Notes under the pieces: generated by a model
Databases searched by the model: none
What the model was told of the DNA's origin: nothing
What the model saw: the letters and a program-made list of their open reading frames with translations, nothing else
Assembly: GCA_938023075.1 (NCBI GenBank)
Contig: CALHDG010000091.1
Coordinates: forward strand, 1 to 41,094
DNA from: an uncultured Chitinophagales bacterium
GTDB lineage: Bacteria > Bacteroidota > Bacteroidia > Chitinophagales > JAHDHT01
Direction: 5' to 3'
DNA length: 41,094 nucleotides
Made by a program: the position numbers and the translations under genes
Part shown: piece after piece, positions 1 to 7,452 of the stretch
Layout of the letters: every line of letters begins with the position of its first letter
How positions within the stretch are numbered: the stretch's first letter is position 1

Positions 1-2
1 GA

Positions 3-74
3 AACAATTTTTACGTAAAAACAGACACTGCTACTCCCCCTCTCAACAGACAAATGCTTTTAGGATGTATGTAA
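3..74 (+). CDS. C-terminal end of a preceding gene (partial)
   Basis: An open frame enters the window from the left and stops at TAA 72-74. Its last residues read NNFYVKTDTATPPL and then NRQMLLGCM. It would overlap the start of the next gene by 10 bases, a common arrangement inside operons. Only 23 codons are visible, so neither the product nor its reality can be judged; it is offered because the next gene has little upstream space of its own. Confidence 0.3.
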   Translation, partial: NNFYVKTDTATPPLNRQMLLGCM

Positions 75-895
75 AAAAAGGGTGGTATGGATTACCGGTG
101 GTTTTGCTGCTGCTGTTTGTGACGGTAATGAGTTGCAACCGTAATGCCTTAACTACCCAAAATACAGAACCCGAGCCACATAGTGCACAAGAATTGTTAG
201 ACAGAAAAAATGAAGCTTTTAGAGACAGTGTAAAGAAGGCAAATGCAAAAAAATACTGGTATTTGAACCCTGAGAATACTTGGCTGCAGGATAGAATTAG
301 AAGTGCTGGAGGTGGTATGATTCGATTTAACGACAGTATTAAGATGAAACCGGAAGAGTTACTTGTGACTTACAAAGAACATTTGGGTTATTCGACGGAT
401 GATGCATTTGTAGAAGTAAGAAGGTTTCCAATGAAAAATCCGGATGGAATGGAAATTCGTTACGACAGATTCTACAAGGATGCTTTAGTTAGAGCGGAAA
501 ATTTGAGCATCAATATTGGAACGGATGGATATGTTTGGGGTATTAACGCAAGATTTTATACTGATGTAGAAAAAATGTATCAACCACCATTGATAAGTAA
601 AGCAGAGGCGAAAGCGATTATGTTAAAAGCTTTTAAAGAAAAATTGTCGCTTTTTGAAACTGTAAATTTAGATAGTATCTTCTTAATCCCAAAAGGTATT
701 CGGTTTAGAGATTTTAATCTTCAACTTAGTCCATTGCGAAATAATCAATTTGATCAGTACTATTATGAATATACTTATTTTGCCGTTTTATCTTCACCAA
801 TTTTAGAAACACTTTTATATAAAACTTATTTAGACCCAATCAGTGGTGAAATAATAAAAATGGAGCCGATAATAAAACGCTCTATCCTTGATTAA
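65..895 (+). CDS. Hypothetical lipoprotein
   Basis: A 276-residue protein that I do not recognise. The first 24 residues form a lipoprotein signal peptide: basic MYVKKG, a hydrophobic run, then VTVMSC with the lipid-bearing Cys at 24, so it should sit in the cell envelope facing the periplasm. The remainder is soluble, rich in charged and aromatic residues, with no catalytic motif that I can see. The end (TYLDPISGEIIKMEPI) resembles the strand-turn-strand patterns of PepSY-like domains, but this is weak. It starts at ATG 65, overlapping a possible upstream frame by 10 bases, and is followed by a 155-bp gap before the EEP protein. Confidence 0.75.
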   Translation: MYVKKGWYGLPVVLLLLFVTVMSCNRNALTTQNTEPEPHSAQELLDRKNEAFRDSVKKANAKKYWYLNPENTWLQDRIRSAGGGMIRFNDSIKMKPEELLVTYKEHLGYSTDDAFVEVRRFPMKNPDGMEIRYDRFYKDALVRAENLSINIGTDGYVWGINARFYTDVEKMYQPPLISKAEAKAIMLKAFKEKLSLFETVNLDSIFLIPKGIRFRDFNLQLSPLRNNQFDQYYYEYTYFAVLSSPILETLLYKTYLDPISGEIIKMEPIIKRSILD

Positions 896-1050
896 CTCCA
901 TATCAACCTATCTTGCAGAAGACTCTGACGCCAATGCGAGTAGCGTAAAACCTTAAGCAGCGTAATTTCCTGAGATGACAAGAATTCTCAAAGGTTCTAT
1001 CCATCCCCTTTTTAATGTACGAATGCTTAAAAAATACCGTTCTGTACTCA

Positions 1051-2136
1051 ATGAAAAAATTGTTAAAATTACTGTTATTGGTCGCAACCGTGGTTTTTGC
1101 CTTAATTTTAATGTTTGCCAATACTGCCCCCTATACCAACCCTGCTGATTTTTGGGTGCCGGCTTTTTTAGGATTAGGCTATATTTTTTTAGTTTTCATT
1201 AATTTGCTAGTCGTTCTTTTTTGGGGCTATCATAAAAAAGGATACTGCCTGATACCTTTGGTGGTTATCCTATTAAGTTATCCGAATATTAAAAAATTAG
1301 TGGCTTTTAAAGACCCAAGCAAACCTTCGGAAAAAGTGCAGTTAACCAAGCTGATGAGCTACAACGTTAAAAATTTTGATTATTACAATTGGAAGGAAGA
1401 CTTAAAAGCCCGCAACAAAATGATGGAACACATCAAAACGGAAGCACCCGATATTATTGCTTTTCAAGAGTTTTTTACCGGCGGTAAAAAGGGTTGGGAT
1501 AATGTAACGTATCTAACAAAAGAGTTGAACTATACCCATCATTTTTTTCAACCTAAAATAACCATTAAAGAAAGAGAAGAATATTACGGTATTGCGATTT
1601 TTTCTAAATTTCCGATATTGAATCAACTGCACGTGCCATTTTATAACTCGAGAACGAACGCATTTATTTATACCGATCTTTTAATTGAAAGCGACACCAT
1701 TCGTTTGTACAATATGCATTTGCAATCAATTCATTTAGATCATAGTGATCAAATTTTAGAAAGTGGGGATGACCAAATTATTGATGTGGATGGTACCAAA
1801 TCAACCATTAACAAATTAAAAAGGGCTTATGCTAAACGGAGCGAGCAAGTGTACATCGCTCAAAAAAATATAAAAAACAGCCCCTATCCGGTATTGCTTT
1901 GTGGCGATTTTAACGATACGCCAATTTCATATGCCTACCAAAGCATAGCCAATTTATTAGAAGACAGTTACTTAAATGCTGGTCTCGGTTTGGGAGGTAC
2001 TTATGTGGGTCCTTTGCCTTCATTTAGAATTGATTATATTTTTAACGATGATGCTTTTAAAGTGGTTGATTTTCAAACAGTAAACCTTAAACTTTCTGAC
2101 CATAAACCGATTATGGCTACTTTCTATTTAAAATAG
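1051..2136 (+). CDS. Membrane-anchored endonuclease/exonuclease/phosphatase family protein
   Basis: A 361-residue protein. The first 85 residues hold about three hydrophobic segments; the rest is an EEP (DNase I-like) domain, a metal-dependent phosphodiesterase or phosphatase fold. EEP landmarks appear in order: LMSYNVKNFD (metal-binding Asn), DIIAFQEF (metal-binding Glu), LLCGDFNDTP (Asp/Asn pair) and LSDHKPIMATF (catalytic Asp-His). I chose ATG 1051 (MKKLLKLLLLVA) over an in-frame ATG at 1015, because it gives a clean membrane start and the 12 extra residues look unstructured. Substrate unknown; proteins of this layout are common in Bacteroidota. The sulfotransferase-like gene follows after 22 bp and may be co-transcribed. 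Confidence 0.88.
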   Translation: MKKLLKLLLLVATVVFALILMFANTAPYTNPADFWVPAFLGLGYIFLVFINLLVVLFWGYHKKGYCLIPLVVILLSYPNIKKLVAFKDPSKPSEKVQLTKLMSYNVKNFDYYNWKEDLKARNKMMEHIKTEAPDIIAFQEFFTGGKKGWDNVTYLTKELNYTHHFFQPKITIKEREEYYGIAIFSKFPILNQLHVPFYNSRTNAFIYTDLLIESDTIRLYNMHLQSIHLDHSDQILESGDDQIIDVDGTKSTINKLKRAYAKRSEQVYIAQKNIKNSPYPVLLCGDFNDTPISYAYQSIANLLEDSYLNAGLGLGGTYVGPLPSFRIDYIFNDDAFKVVDFQTVNLKLSDHKPIMATFYLK

Positions 2137-2158
2137 TGGTATTCTTGCAAAGTTCATT

Positions 2159-2968
2159 ATGACAACATCGCCAGAAATATATTTCCATGTAGGTTTGGGT
2201 AAAACCGGCACTACTTTTTTACAATATCAAGTATTTACGCAGTTAAAAGGCATCAAATACATACAAAGAACGCAATACAAAAATGCTAAAAAAATTATCG
2301 CACAAGGTGGCGCAAACAAATATCTGGTATCCAGAGAATTTGATCAACAATTGGAAAGCGAAGTGAGAAAATTTGCGGCAACCTACCCTAACACAACCGC
2401 CATCATTGTGTTTAGAAGACACGATACTTGGTTGGCTTCGCAGTATAGAAGGGCAATAAAAAATGGTTTTACCTACACGTTTAATGAATTTATTGATTTA
2501 AAAAACGATACTGGCTTTTTTAAGATAAAAGACCTTACTTATTACGATATGATTCTTTTATTAGAAAAATATTTTACCAAAAAGCCAATTGTATTATTTT
2601 ATGAAGATATGAAAAGTGATCCGAAGACTTTTATTAACCATTTATGTAAGAAAATAGGAGCTAGGGTAAATGTTGAACAACTGAATTTAAATCCGAAACA
2701 TCAATCGTACACCAAACAACAATTAAAAGCCATGTATTGGTTATCGAAAAGAATTAATCTAAAAAAAGAAAGAATTTTTAAAAGCGAGGTAGTACACTTT
2801 TTGCACCGCTTGTATTTATCAATATGGAGATATGGAACCTTATATGTAGCAAAAATGCTACCGAAAAGATGGTTTTCACAAGAAATCCTCCCAACTCGTG
2901 AAAACCTGTTAATGGTAAAAAATTATTTTGAAGTGGACTGGGAACTTTGTAAAAATTACATTGTGTAG
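2159..2968 (+). CDS. Sulfotransferase-like P-loop protein
   Basis: A 269-residue protein with the signature of PAPS-dependent sulfotransferases. The 5'-phosphosulfate loop is at residues 12-22 (GLGKTGTTFLQ), close to the N terminus as expected. The 3'-phosphate-binding segment follows at about 84-97 (VFRRHDTWLASQY), with Arg86 and Ser94 in the expected spacing. The C-terminal third is basic and aromatic. The family moves sulfate from PAPS to carbohydrates, lipids or small molecules; the acceptor cannot be read from sequence. No signal peptide, so cytoplasmic. The gene lies 22 bp after the EEP gene; a near-match promoter box (TATTCTTG, 2140-2147) sits just upstream of the ATG. Confidence 0.78.
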   Translation: MTTSPEIYFHVGLGKTGTTFLQYQVFTQLKGIKYIQRTQYKNAKKIIAQGGANKYLVSREFDQQLESEVRKFAATYPNTTAIIVFRRHDTWLASQYRRAIKNGFTYTFNEFIDLKNDTGFFKIKDLTYYDMILLLEKYFTKKPIVLFYEDMKSDPKTFINHLCKKIGARVNVEQLNLNPKHQSYTKQQLKAMYWLSKRINLKKERIFKSEVVHFLHRLYLSIWRYGTLYVAKMLPKRWFSQEILPTRENLLMVKNYFEVDWELCKNYIV

Positions 2969-3255
2969 ACTGGTAAACATTTTGATATTTTATTAATGCT
3001 TTTATTAAATAATTACTATCTAGGCTTCATACTTGGCATTCATCAAGCAAAAAAACATAAATAATTTTTCGTCTAAATGTCCGAGCAAATAAATTTGGAA
3101 GACGTATTCTATTACTTCATTCCCATTTTCAACTACAAAGTTTGTGCTCTCGTTATTTAGGGCTGTACTCATAAACATTAAATGCGTTAGTGCCTTATTT
3201 TTTACGTAAGTCAACAACAATATGTTGCTTAAAATGTATTATTTTGTTCAATAAT

Positions 3256-4296
3256 ATGGAAAATATAATCTCCAAGAAGAAAAATCAATATCCGGTAACT
3301 CATGATTTACGCAATTATTTAAAAAATTATAAGCGTGAAGTGGGTATGCCCGTATCGTATCAAGATTTAGAAGCATTTAATAGCTCCATACCGGTTTATG
3401 ATAAAAATGGGGAAGATACGTTGTGGGAATCGGTCTTTTATCCGCAAAGTAGTATGGAGGAAATACATACCGGTTTAAAGAAAATTTATGCCATCATTAA
3501 ATCCGATGGTTCGATGAAATTATCTGAACACCTGTCAGTAGATAGAATTGATTATTGCACTTTTGGGAACAGCAAACCCTTTAGAATACGGATAATTAAT
3601 AACTACAATGATAATTATGATTATTACTATGTGAAATTGGCAGATGCTAGCCGTATTTATGGCTTAGAATTAGAGCACATTCTCGCTCCCAACAGAATTA
3701 CCTATTTAGTATACCAAAATACCATTATTGAAGAACACATTGCCGGTATACCGGGCGATATGTTTTTAGAGTTGTATATGAACCATAAAGGAATGAACAA
3801 AACCCGGTTGGCAAAAGAGTTTATAAAGTTTAATGAACGTTGTTTTGTGAAACTGCTGGGCGATATGCGTGCCTACAATTTTGTGATTGACATTACTCAA
3901 GATTTTGATGACGTACAATACCGGGTACGTGCCATCGATTTTGATCAACAATGTTATGAAGGGAAAATGAGCTTATATCGTTCGCAATTTTTTAAAGAAA
4001 ATTTGCCTTTTGTTGAAATGTGTACAGAGTTAATTAACTATCCAACGGCGGTGCAATACCAACAAGAAGAACGCGCTTTAATGAACAAACGCTTGCGCAA
4101 TGATGCTACGCGGGTAGATACGCTGCTCAAATGTATGGAAAGTGATGTGATCTCTAAACCTGAAAAAGTGGATACTTTGCGCAACGGACTTGCCGGGTAT
4201 TATAAAGAGCCGCGCTTTCTACAATGTCAAAAAATGGGTGAAATTGTTCGTTTAAGTTTATCAATCATTTTAAAGAAAGACTATATTAAGATTTAA
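3256..4296 (+). CDS. Kinase-fold protein of unknown function
   Basis: A 346-residue protein with no family that I can name, but with the layout of a protein-kinase-like (APH/HipA-type) fold. YVKLADAS (Lys127) would be the beta-3 lysine and GLELEH the helix-C glutamate region. IIEEHIAG (about 157-164) resembles a hinge. LGDMRAYNFVI carries Asp203 and Asn208 with catalytic-loop spacing, and RAIDFDQQ (Asp228/Asp230) is placed like the DFG metal-binding Asp. No signal peptide or membrane segment. I chose ATG 3256 (MENIISKKK) because the 22 residues before it in the same frame look non-coding. Kinase activity is inference from motif spacing only. Confidence 0.75.
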   Translation: MENIISKKKNQYPVTHDLRNYLKNYKREVGMPVSYQDLEAFNSSIPVYDKNGEDTLWESVFYPQSSMEEIHTGLKKIYAIIKSDGSMKLSEHLSVDRIDYCTFGNSKPFRIRIINNYNDNYDYYYVKLADASRIYGLELEHILAPNRITYLVYQNTIIEEHIAGIPGDMFLELYMNHKGMNKTRLAKEFIKFNERCFVKLLGDMRAYNFVIDITQDFDDVQYRVRAIDFDQQCYEGKMSLYRSQFFKENLPFVEMCTELINYPTAVQYQQEERALMNKRLRNDATRVDTLLKCMESDVISKPEKVDTLRNGLAGYYKEPRFLQCQKMGEIVRLSLSIILKKDYIKI

Positions 4297-4300
4297 GCTG

Positions 4301-4308
4301 TACTTTTG
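4301..4308 (+). promoter_or_regulatory. -7 box TACTTTTG before the S4 protein gene
   Basis: Exact match to the Bacteroidota -7 consensus TAnnTTTG, just after the previous gene ends and 61 bp ahead of the TTG start at 4369. No convincing TTG box lies at the expected distance upstream. Confidence 0.4.
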
Positions 4309-4368
4309 GAGTGTTTATAGTATTTGAGTGTTTATCTTTTGATCATTTAAAAACAATTATTTATCAAT

Positions 4369-4776
4369 TTGCAAAAAACCAGAATAGACAAATGGCTTTG
4401 GGCGGTGCGCATTTACAAAACCCGTAGTCAGGCAACCAATGCTTGCAAAGCCGGCAAAGTAAAAATTAATGATGCTAGTGTTAAGGCTTCTTATATGATA
4501 GAGCCTGATCAAATTGTGCAGGTAAAAAAAGGGCACCTCCGGTATACCTTTAAGGTTTTAGGCATTATCGAAAAACGAATGTCGGCAAAATTAGTAGCTG
4601 ATAAATATGAAGACCTTACGCCTGAAGAAGACAAAAACATCAATCGCTTACCTTCTGCTTTTCATATACCGGTAGCTCAACGAAAAAGAGGTGCTGGCAG
4701 ACCCACCAAAAAAGAACGCCGCGAAATGGATCAACTAAAAGATGATATTGATGGTTTGGAGTTTGATGAAGATTGA
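4369..4776 (+). CDS. hslR: S4-domain RNA-binding protein, Hsp15 (HslR) family
   Basis: A 135-residue protein. Residues 1-65 are an S4 RNA-binding domain opening with RIDKWLWAVRIYKTRSQA, the signature of the Hsp15/RqcP group, followed by KAGKVKIND and the IVQVKKG turn. The C-terminal half is basic (QRKRGAGRPTKKERRE) with an acidic end. In E. coli Hsp15 binds free 50S subunits carrying stalled nascent chains; related RqcP works in ribosome quality control. The start is a TTG at 4369: no ATG precedes the S4 motif in frame, and the motif begins at residue 5, so a later start would cut the domain. A repeat cassette begins 40 bp downstream. Confidence 0.9.
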   Translation: MQKTRIDKWLWAVRIYKTRSQATNACKAGKVKINDASVKASYMIEPDQIVQVKKGHLRYTFKVLGIIEKRMSAKLVADKYEDLTPEEDKNINRLPSAFHIPVAQRKRGAGRPTKKERREMDQLKDDIDGLEFDED

Positions 4777-4900
4777 TGTAATACCAATTTGATTGTAAAA
4801 AGTGATACTAAAATTTGACAAGCTAACCCATAAACTAGTTTACACTTTCTTTTTAATTTTTTTTTTGAAGCGAAACTTTGTGGAGTTTAAATAACTTAGG

Positions 4901-4978
4901 TCCCGCTTTCCGCTCAAATGCCATTTGCCTGCGCTTCAAAGCCGCTCAAAATGGCATAACCGCTACAATCGGGGCTAG
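4901..4978 (-). ncRNA. Structured repeat core, copy 1 (Flavo-1-like candidate RNA)
   Basis: Conserved box CCCGCTTTCCGCTCAAATGC on the left and ATAACCGCTACAATCGGGG on the right flank a stem with arms ATGCCATT (4918-4925) and AATGGCAT (4950-4957). Outer CCCG/CGGG can also pair. Read on the minus strand it begins CTAGCCCCGATTGTAGCGG, which from memory resembles the Flavo-1 RNA motif of Bacteroidota. Strand and RNA nature are inference; the stem and boxes are seen directly, and the stem covaries with copies 2 and 3. Confidence 0.55.
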
Positions 4979-5016
4979 GTTGGTCAGTCCGCTCCTTCGT
5001 TAGCTGGCTATTTTTT

Positions 5017-5064
5017 GTGCGTTACAAACGCACTTCTCAAACATCCTCGTTGCAAACGAAGATG
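5017..5064. repeat. REP-like palindrome pair inside cassette copy 1
   Basis: Two adjacent hairpins. The first is perfect, arms GTGCGTT and AACGCAC around ACA (5017-5033). The second has arms CATCCTCGTT and AACGAAGATG around GCA (5042-5064) with one mismatch. The linker begins CTTCTC, as it does in the palindrome cluster at 40307-40402, and every hairpin centre follows the pattern GTT-nnn-AAC, so both belong to one family. Confidence 0.7.
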
Positions 5065-5126
5065 AGTTAGATGCACTCGAAAACAGGAAAGTATCAACCA
5101 CTTTAATAAACTTGTCAAACAGTTGT

Positions 5127-5134
5127 TATCTTTG
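5127..5134 (+). promoter_or_regulatory. -7 box TATCTTTG before the AAA+ gene
   Basis: Exact TAnnTTTG match, 20 bp before ATG 5154 and 10 bp after the end of cassette copy 1. The region where a -33 box would lie (about 5102-5106) is within the cassette's inverted end, so the insertion may supply or have replaced that part of the promoter. Confidence 0.5.
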
Positions 5135-5153
5135 GTGCTGTAAGTTTCGTAAC

Positions 5154-7085
5154 ATGCCAACACACAGTAAAACAGCAATAGAAGAATTAATCAATCAGCA
5201 TTTTAATACATCATATAAAAATGTATATAAAGCGGGCAAAATACCGCCTATGCTTATCTTAGAATTGTCTGATCATTTTAAAAGCCTTAACCTGAAAAAC
5301 GAAGAGATCTTATTGCTCATCTACACAAAACAAAACCAACAGTTTACTGGTTTGTGTTTAACCGATAAACATCTCTATATTAAAAAAGATAAGGAGCCGC
5401 AAAAATTGACAGTTGAAGAATTAAAGCATCCAACAAAAAATATAAGCCTTCAATTAAACGATGAAGCCTTGTATAACATCACCATGCAGTTTTTAGAAGA
5501 GTTATCTAAAGAAGAAATTAAACTCAATAAAAAAGAGCTAAGTGCCAAAGCACTTGCTAACAAAGTAGTGCATAAAATTGATAATAAGGAAAAGAAGGAC
5601 ATCTTAGAAAATATACCCATCATAATAAATGAAGAATTTCATCAATTGGTTCAATCGCTTGGCGATCAAATTGAAATGATTTATACCGAACTGAATGAAG
5701 CTCCAACTTTTTTAAAAGTACTCCATCAAATGATTGGGAAAGGCAACACTTTAAGCAAACAGTTTAAAGCCGAACACGTTGTTACACAAGATCTTATTAA
5801 AATTTATAACTTGTTTGATGAGGGTGAAGTGAAAATAGACAACCTGAAAGCTAAATTTGTACTGGCTTATTTGTTTGAACGTTTGCAGGGTAATAATATG
5901 AGTACCGCTTTATCGTTGCCACGCATCAATCAATTGGTGCAAGCCGAAAAATTTGAAGCGGGTATTAACAAAATAAAACAAGCTAACTTTTTAGAAACCC
6001 CTGAAGCCTATAAAAAACAATTGCTCTTGCCTTCTATGATGCTACGAATGCAACACCCTTTAATGGAAAGCGTTGCCGCCGAATATAACCGCTATGCCAA
6101 CTTGCTCGCCAAAGCAGATGATACCGTAACCGAAGCAGAACAAAAAATATTGAAAACGGTAATTGATTTAACCGGCAGACCTAAACAAGAACTCGCCAAC
6201 GTAAAACAAATTGAGGCTCCTGAAAATGAAACTTTAGACGATGTTTTAAAAGAGCTGAATGATCTAATAGCTTTGAAAAACATCAAAAAAGAAATTGCCG
6301 ATTTGATCAACTTTTTAAAGGTGCAAAAAATTAGAGCTGAGCAAAATTTGAAACCGGTTGATCGTGCTTTGCACGCTGTATTTATGGGTCCACCGGGTAC
6401 CGGTAAAACTACCGTAGCTCGTTTGTTGGCGAGAATATATAAACATCTTGGCTATCTTGAAAAAGGACATTTGGTAGAAACGGACCGTGCTGGTTTAGTT
6501 GCCGGTTATGTTGGGCAAACAGCTATTAAGGTTGATGAAGTGGTGAATACCGCACTAGATGGTTTGTTATTTATTGATGAAGCCTATGCTTTAGCACAAG
6601 ACAGTGGTCAGCGCGATTTTGGTAACGAAGCCATAGAAGCCCTGCTCAAAAGAATGGAAGACAACCGCAAACAATTGGTCGTGATTGTTGCCGGCTATCC
6701 TGATGAAATGGAAACTTTTATTACCTCAAACCCGGGTTTGCAAAGTCGCTTTAACCGCTTTTTTACCTTTAATCATTTTACTGGAAAAGAGTTGTTAGAC
6801 ATCTTTAAAATTTTTGCCAGCAAAGCCGATTTTATACTTTCTGCGGATGCAGAAGAAAAGCTCTCATTTATATTTGATGAATTGTACGAGCATCGACATC
6901 CCGGTTTTGGCAATGCCCGGGTTGCCCGTAATATTTTTGAAGAATGTGTTACCCGCCAAGCAAATCGCATTGTTTCTATTACCCCTATTACCAAAGAAGT
7001 GCTGATTCAAATTGAAGAACCCGATGTGCCGCCGGTTAAAGAAACGGTAAAAAATGTGTTGGTGTTTGATAAAGAGGAAGGCTAA
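5154..7085 (+). CDS. CbxX/SpoVK-type AAA+ ATPase with a long N-terminal extension
   Basis: A 643-residue protein. The C-terminal 270 residues are an AAA+ module of the CbxX/CfqX (SpoVK) group: Walker A GPPGTGKT at 412-419, Walker B LLFIDEAY at 471-478, and GLQSRFNRFF as the arginine-finger region. The pore-type segment AGLVAGYVGQTAIKV is typical of this group, which includes rubisco activase CbbX and type VII secretion EccA. The N-terminal 100 residues look like a small PH-like domain (FTGLCLTDKHLYIK). The middle is helical, and residues about 290-345 with LAKADDTVTEAEQKIL recall TerB-like calcium-loop helices. ATG 5154 (MPTHSKTAIEEL) was preferred over an upstream in-frame start that would overlap the repeat cassette. 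Target unknown; remodelling of a protein complex is the likely role. Confidence 0.85.
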   Translation: MPTHSKTAIEELINQHFNTSYKNVYKAGKIPPMLILELSDHFKSLNLKNEEILLLIYTKQNQQFTGLCLTDKHLYIKKDKEPQKLTVEELKHPTKNISLQLNDEALYNITMQFLEELSKEEIKLNKKELSAKALANKVVHKIDNKEKKDILENIPIIINEEFHQLVQSLGDQIEMIYTELNEAPTFLKVLHQMIGKGNTLSKQFKAEHVVTQDLIKIYNLFDEGEVKIDNLKAKFVLAYLFERLQGNNMSTALSLPRINQLVQAEKFEAGINKIKQANFLETPEAYKKQLLLPSMMLRMQHPLMESVAAEYNRYANLLAKADDTVTEAEQKILKTVIDLTGRPKQELANVKQIEAPENETLDDVLKELNDLIALKNIKKEIADLINFLKVQKIRAEQNLKPVDRALHAVFMGPPGTGKTTVARLLARIYKHLGYLEKGHLVETDRAGLVAGYVGQTAIKVDEVVNTALDGLLFIDEAYALAQDSGQRDFGNEAIEALLKRMEDNRKQLVVIVAGYPDEMETFITSNPGLQSRFNRFFTFNHFTGKELLDIFKIFASKADFILSADAEEKLSFIFDELYEHRHPGFGNARVARNIFEECVTRQANRIVSITPITKEVLIQIEEPDVPPVKETVKNVLVFDKEEG

Positions 7086-7452
7086 GCTTATGGCTATGCA
7101 AGAAGAACCAAAGCTATTTTTCGAATGGAAAAATTCGTCATTCAAAATTCGGTGTTCGATATTAGATATCGAATAATGAATATTGATTGTTTATTAACTT
7201 AAGTTTCGGTAGTAGTATTTATTTCATAATAGCTTGAATATAAATTATTTATAGAAATTGAAGTACTCAATGTTAATTAAATTCAAAATATAAAACATAA
7301 AATCATCCAAGTGAACCTGTTCACTTGTTGTAGTAAAGTGGCAATGCTTTTGTTGACACAATGGAACAGGTTCCATTGGAACAGCAATTATTTTACTACC
7401 GAATCTTAAGTTATTAAGGTATAAAAAATAATCACCCAATGAGCTGTAGATA
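7086..7452. other. Intergenic gap with two matched 20-bp palindromes
   Basis: A gap between convergent genes. It holds an 8-bp stem (TTCGATAT / ATATCGAA, 7155-7173) and two perfect 20-bp inverted repeats: CAAGTGAACCTGTTCACTTG (7308-7327) and CAATGGAACAGGTTCCATTG (7359-7378). Their 10-bp cores are reverse complements of each other. On the minus strand the pair lies in a 71-codon frame (7245-7460) whose ATG overlaps the stop codon of the M43 peptidase gene; I cannot tell whether it is translated. Confidence 0.6.

Larger units (their letters stand above)
4817..5116. mobile_element. TIR-bounded repeat cassette, copy 1 (carries structured core and REP-like palindromes)
   Basis: A 300-bp non-coding cassette that begins GACAAG and ends CTTGTC. 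Its right end, read inward on the minus strand, matches the right end of the cassette at 37455-37701 at about 28 of 30 bases. The left end has diverged, although a block near 4836-4849 (AACTAGTTTACACT) still resembles the other copy's left end. Inside lie a core that begins with GAAGCGAAAC at 4867 and two REP-like hairpins at 5017-5064. I see no target duplication. The right end stops 38 bp before the AAA+ gene start and 10 bp before its promoter box. It explains the gap 4777-5153. Confidence 0.6.

Noticed and set aside
895-1050. Small RNA in the gap before the first EEP gene
   Set aside because: No stem of note, no promoter box and no terminator.
903-1121. 72-codon minus-strand frame over the start of the first EEP gene
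   Set aside because: It covers the intergenic region and the opposite strand of the signal segment; no start context and no protein-like pattern.
3020-3220. 66-codon minus-strand frame in the gap before the kinase-fold gene
   Set aside because: Part of it (EVIEYVFQIYLLGHLDEKLF) looks protein-like, but there is no promoter box, no family match and it is short; not strong enough to list as a gene.
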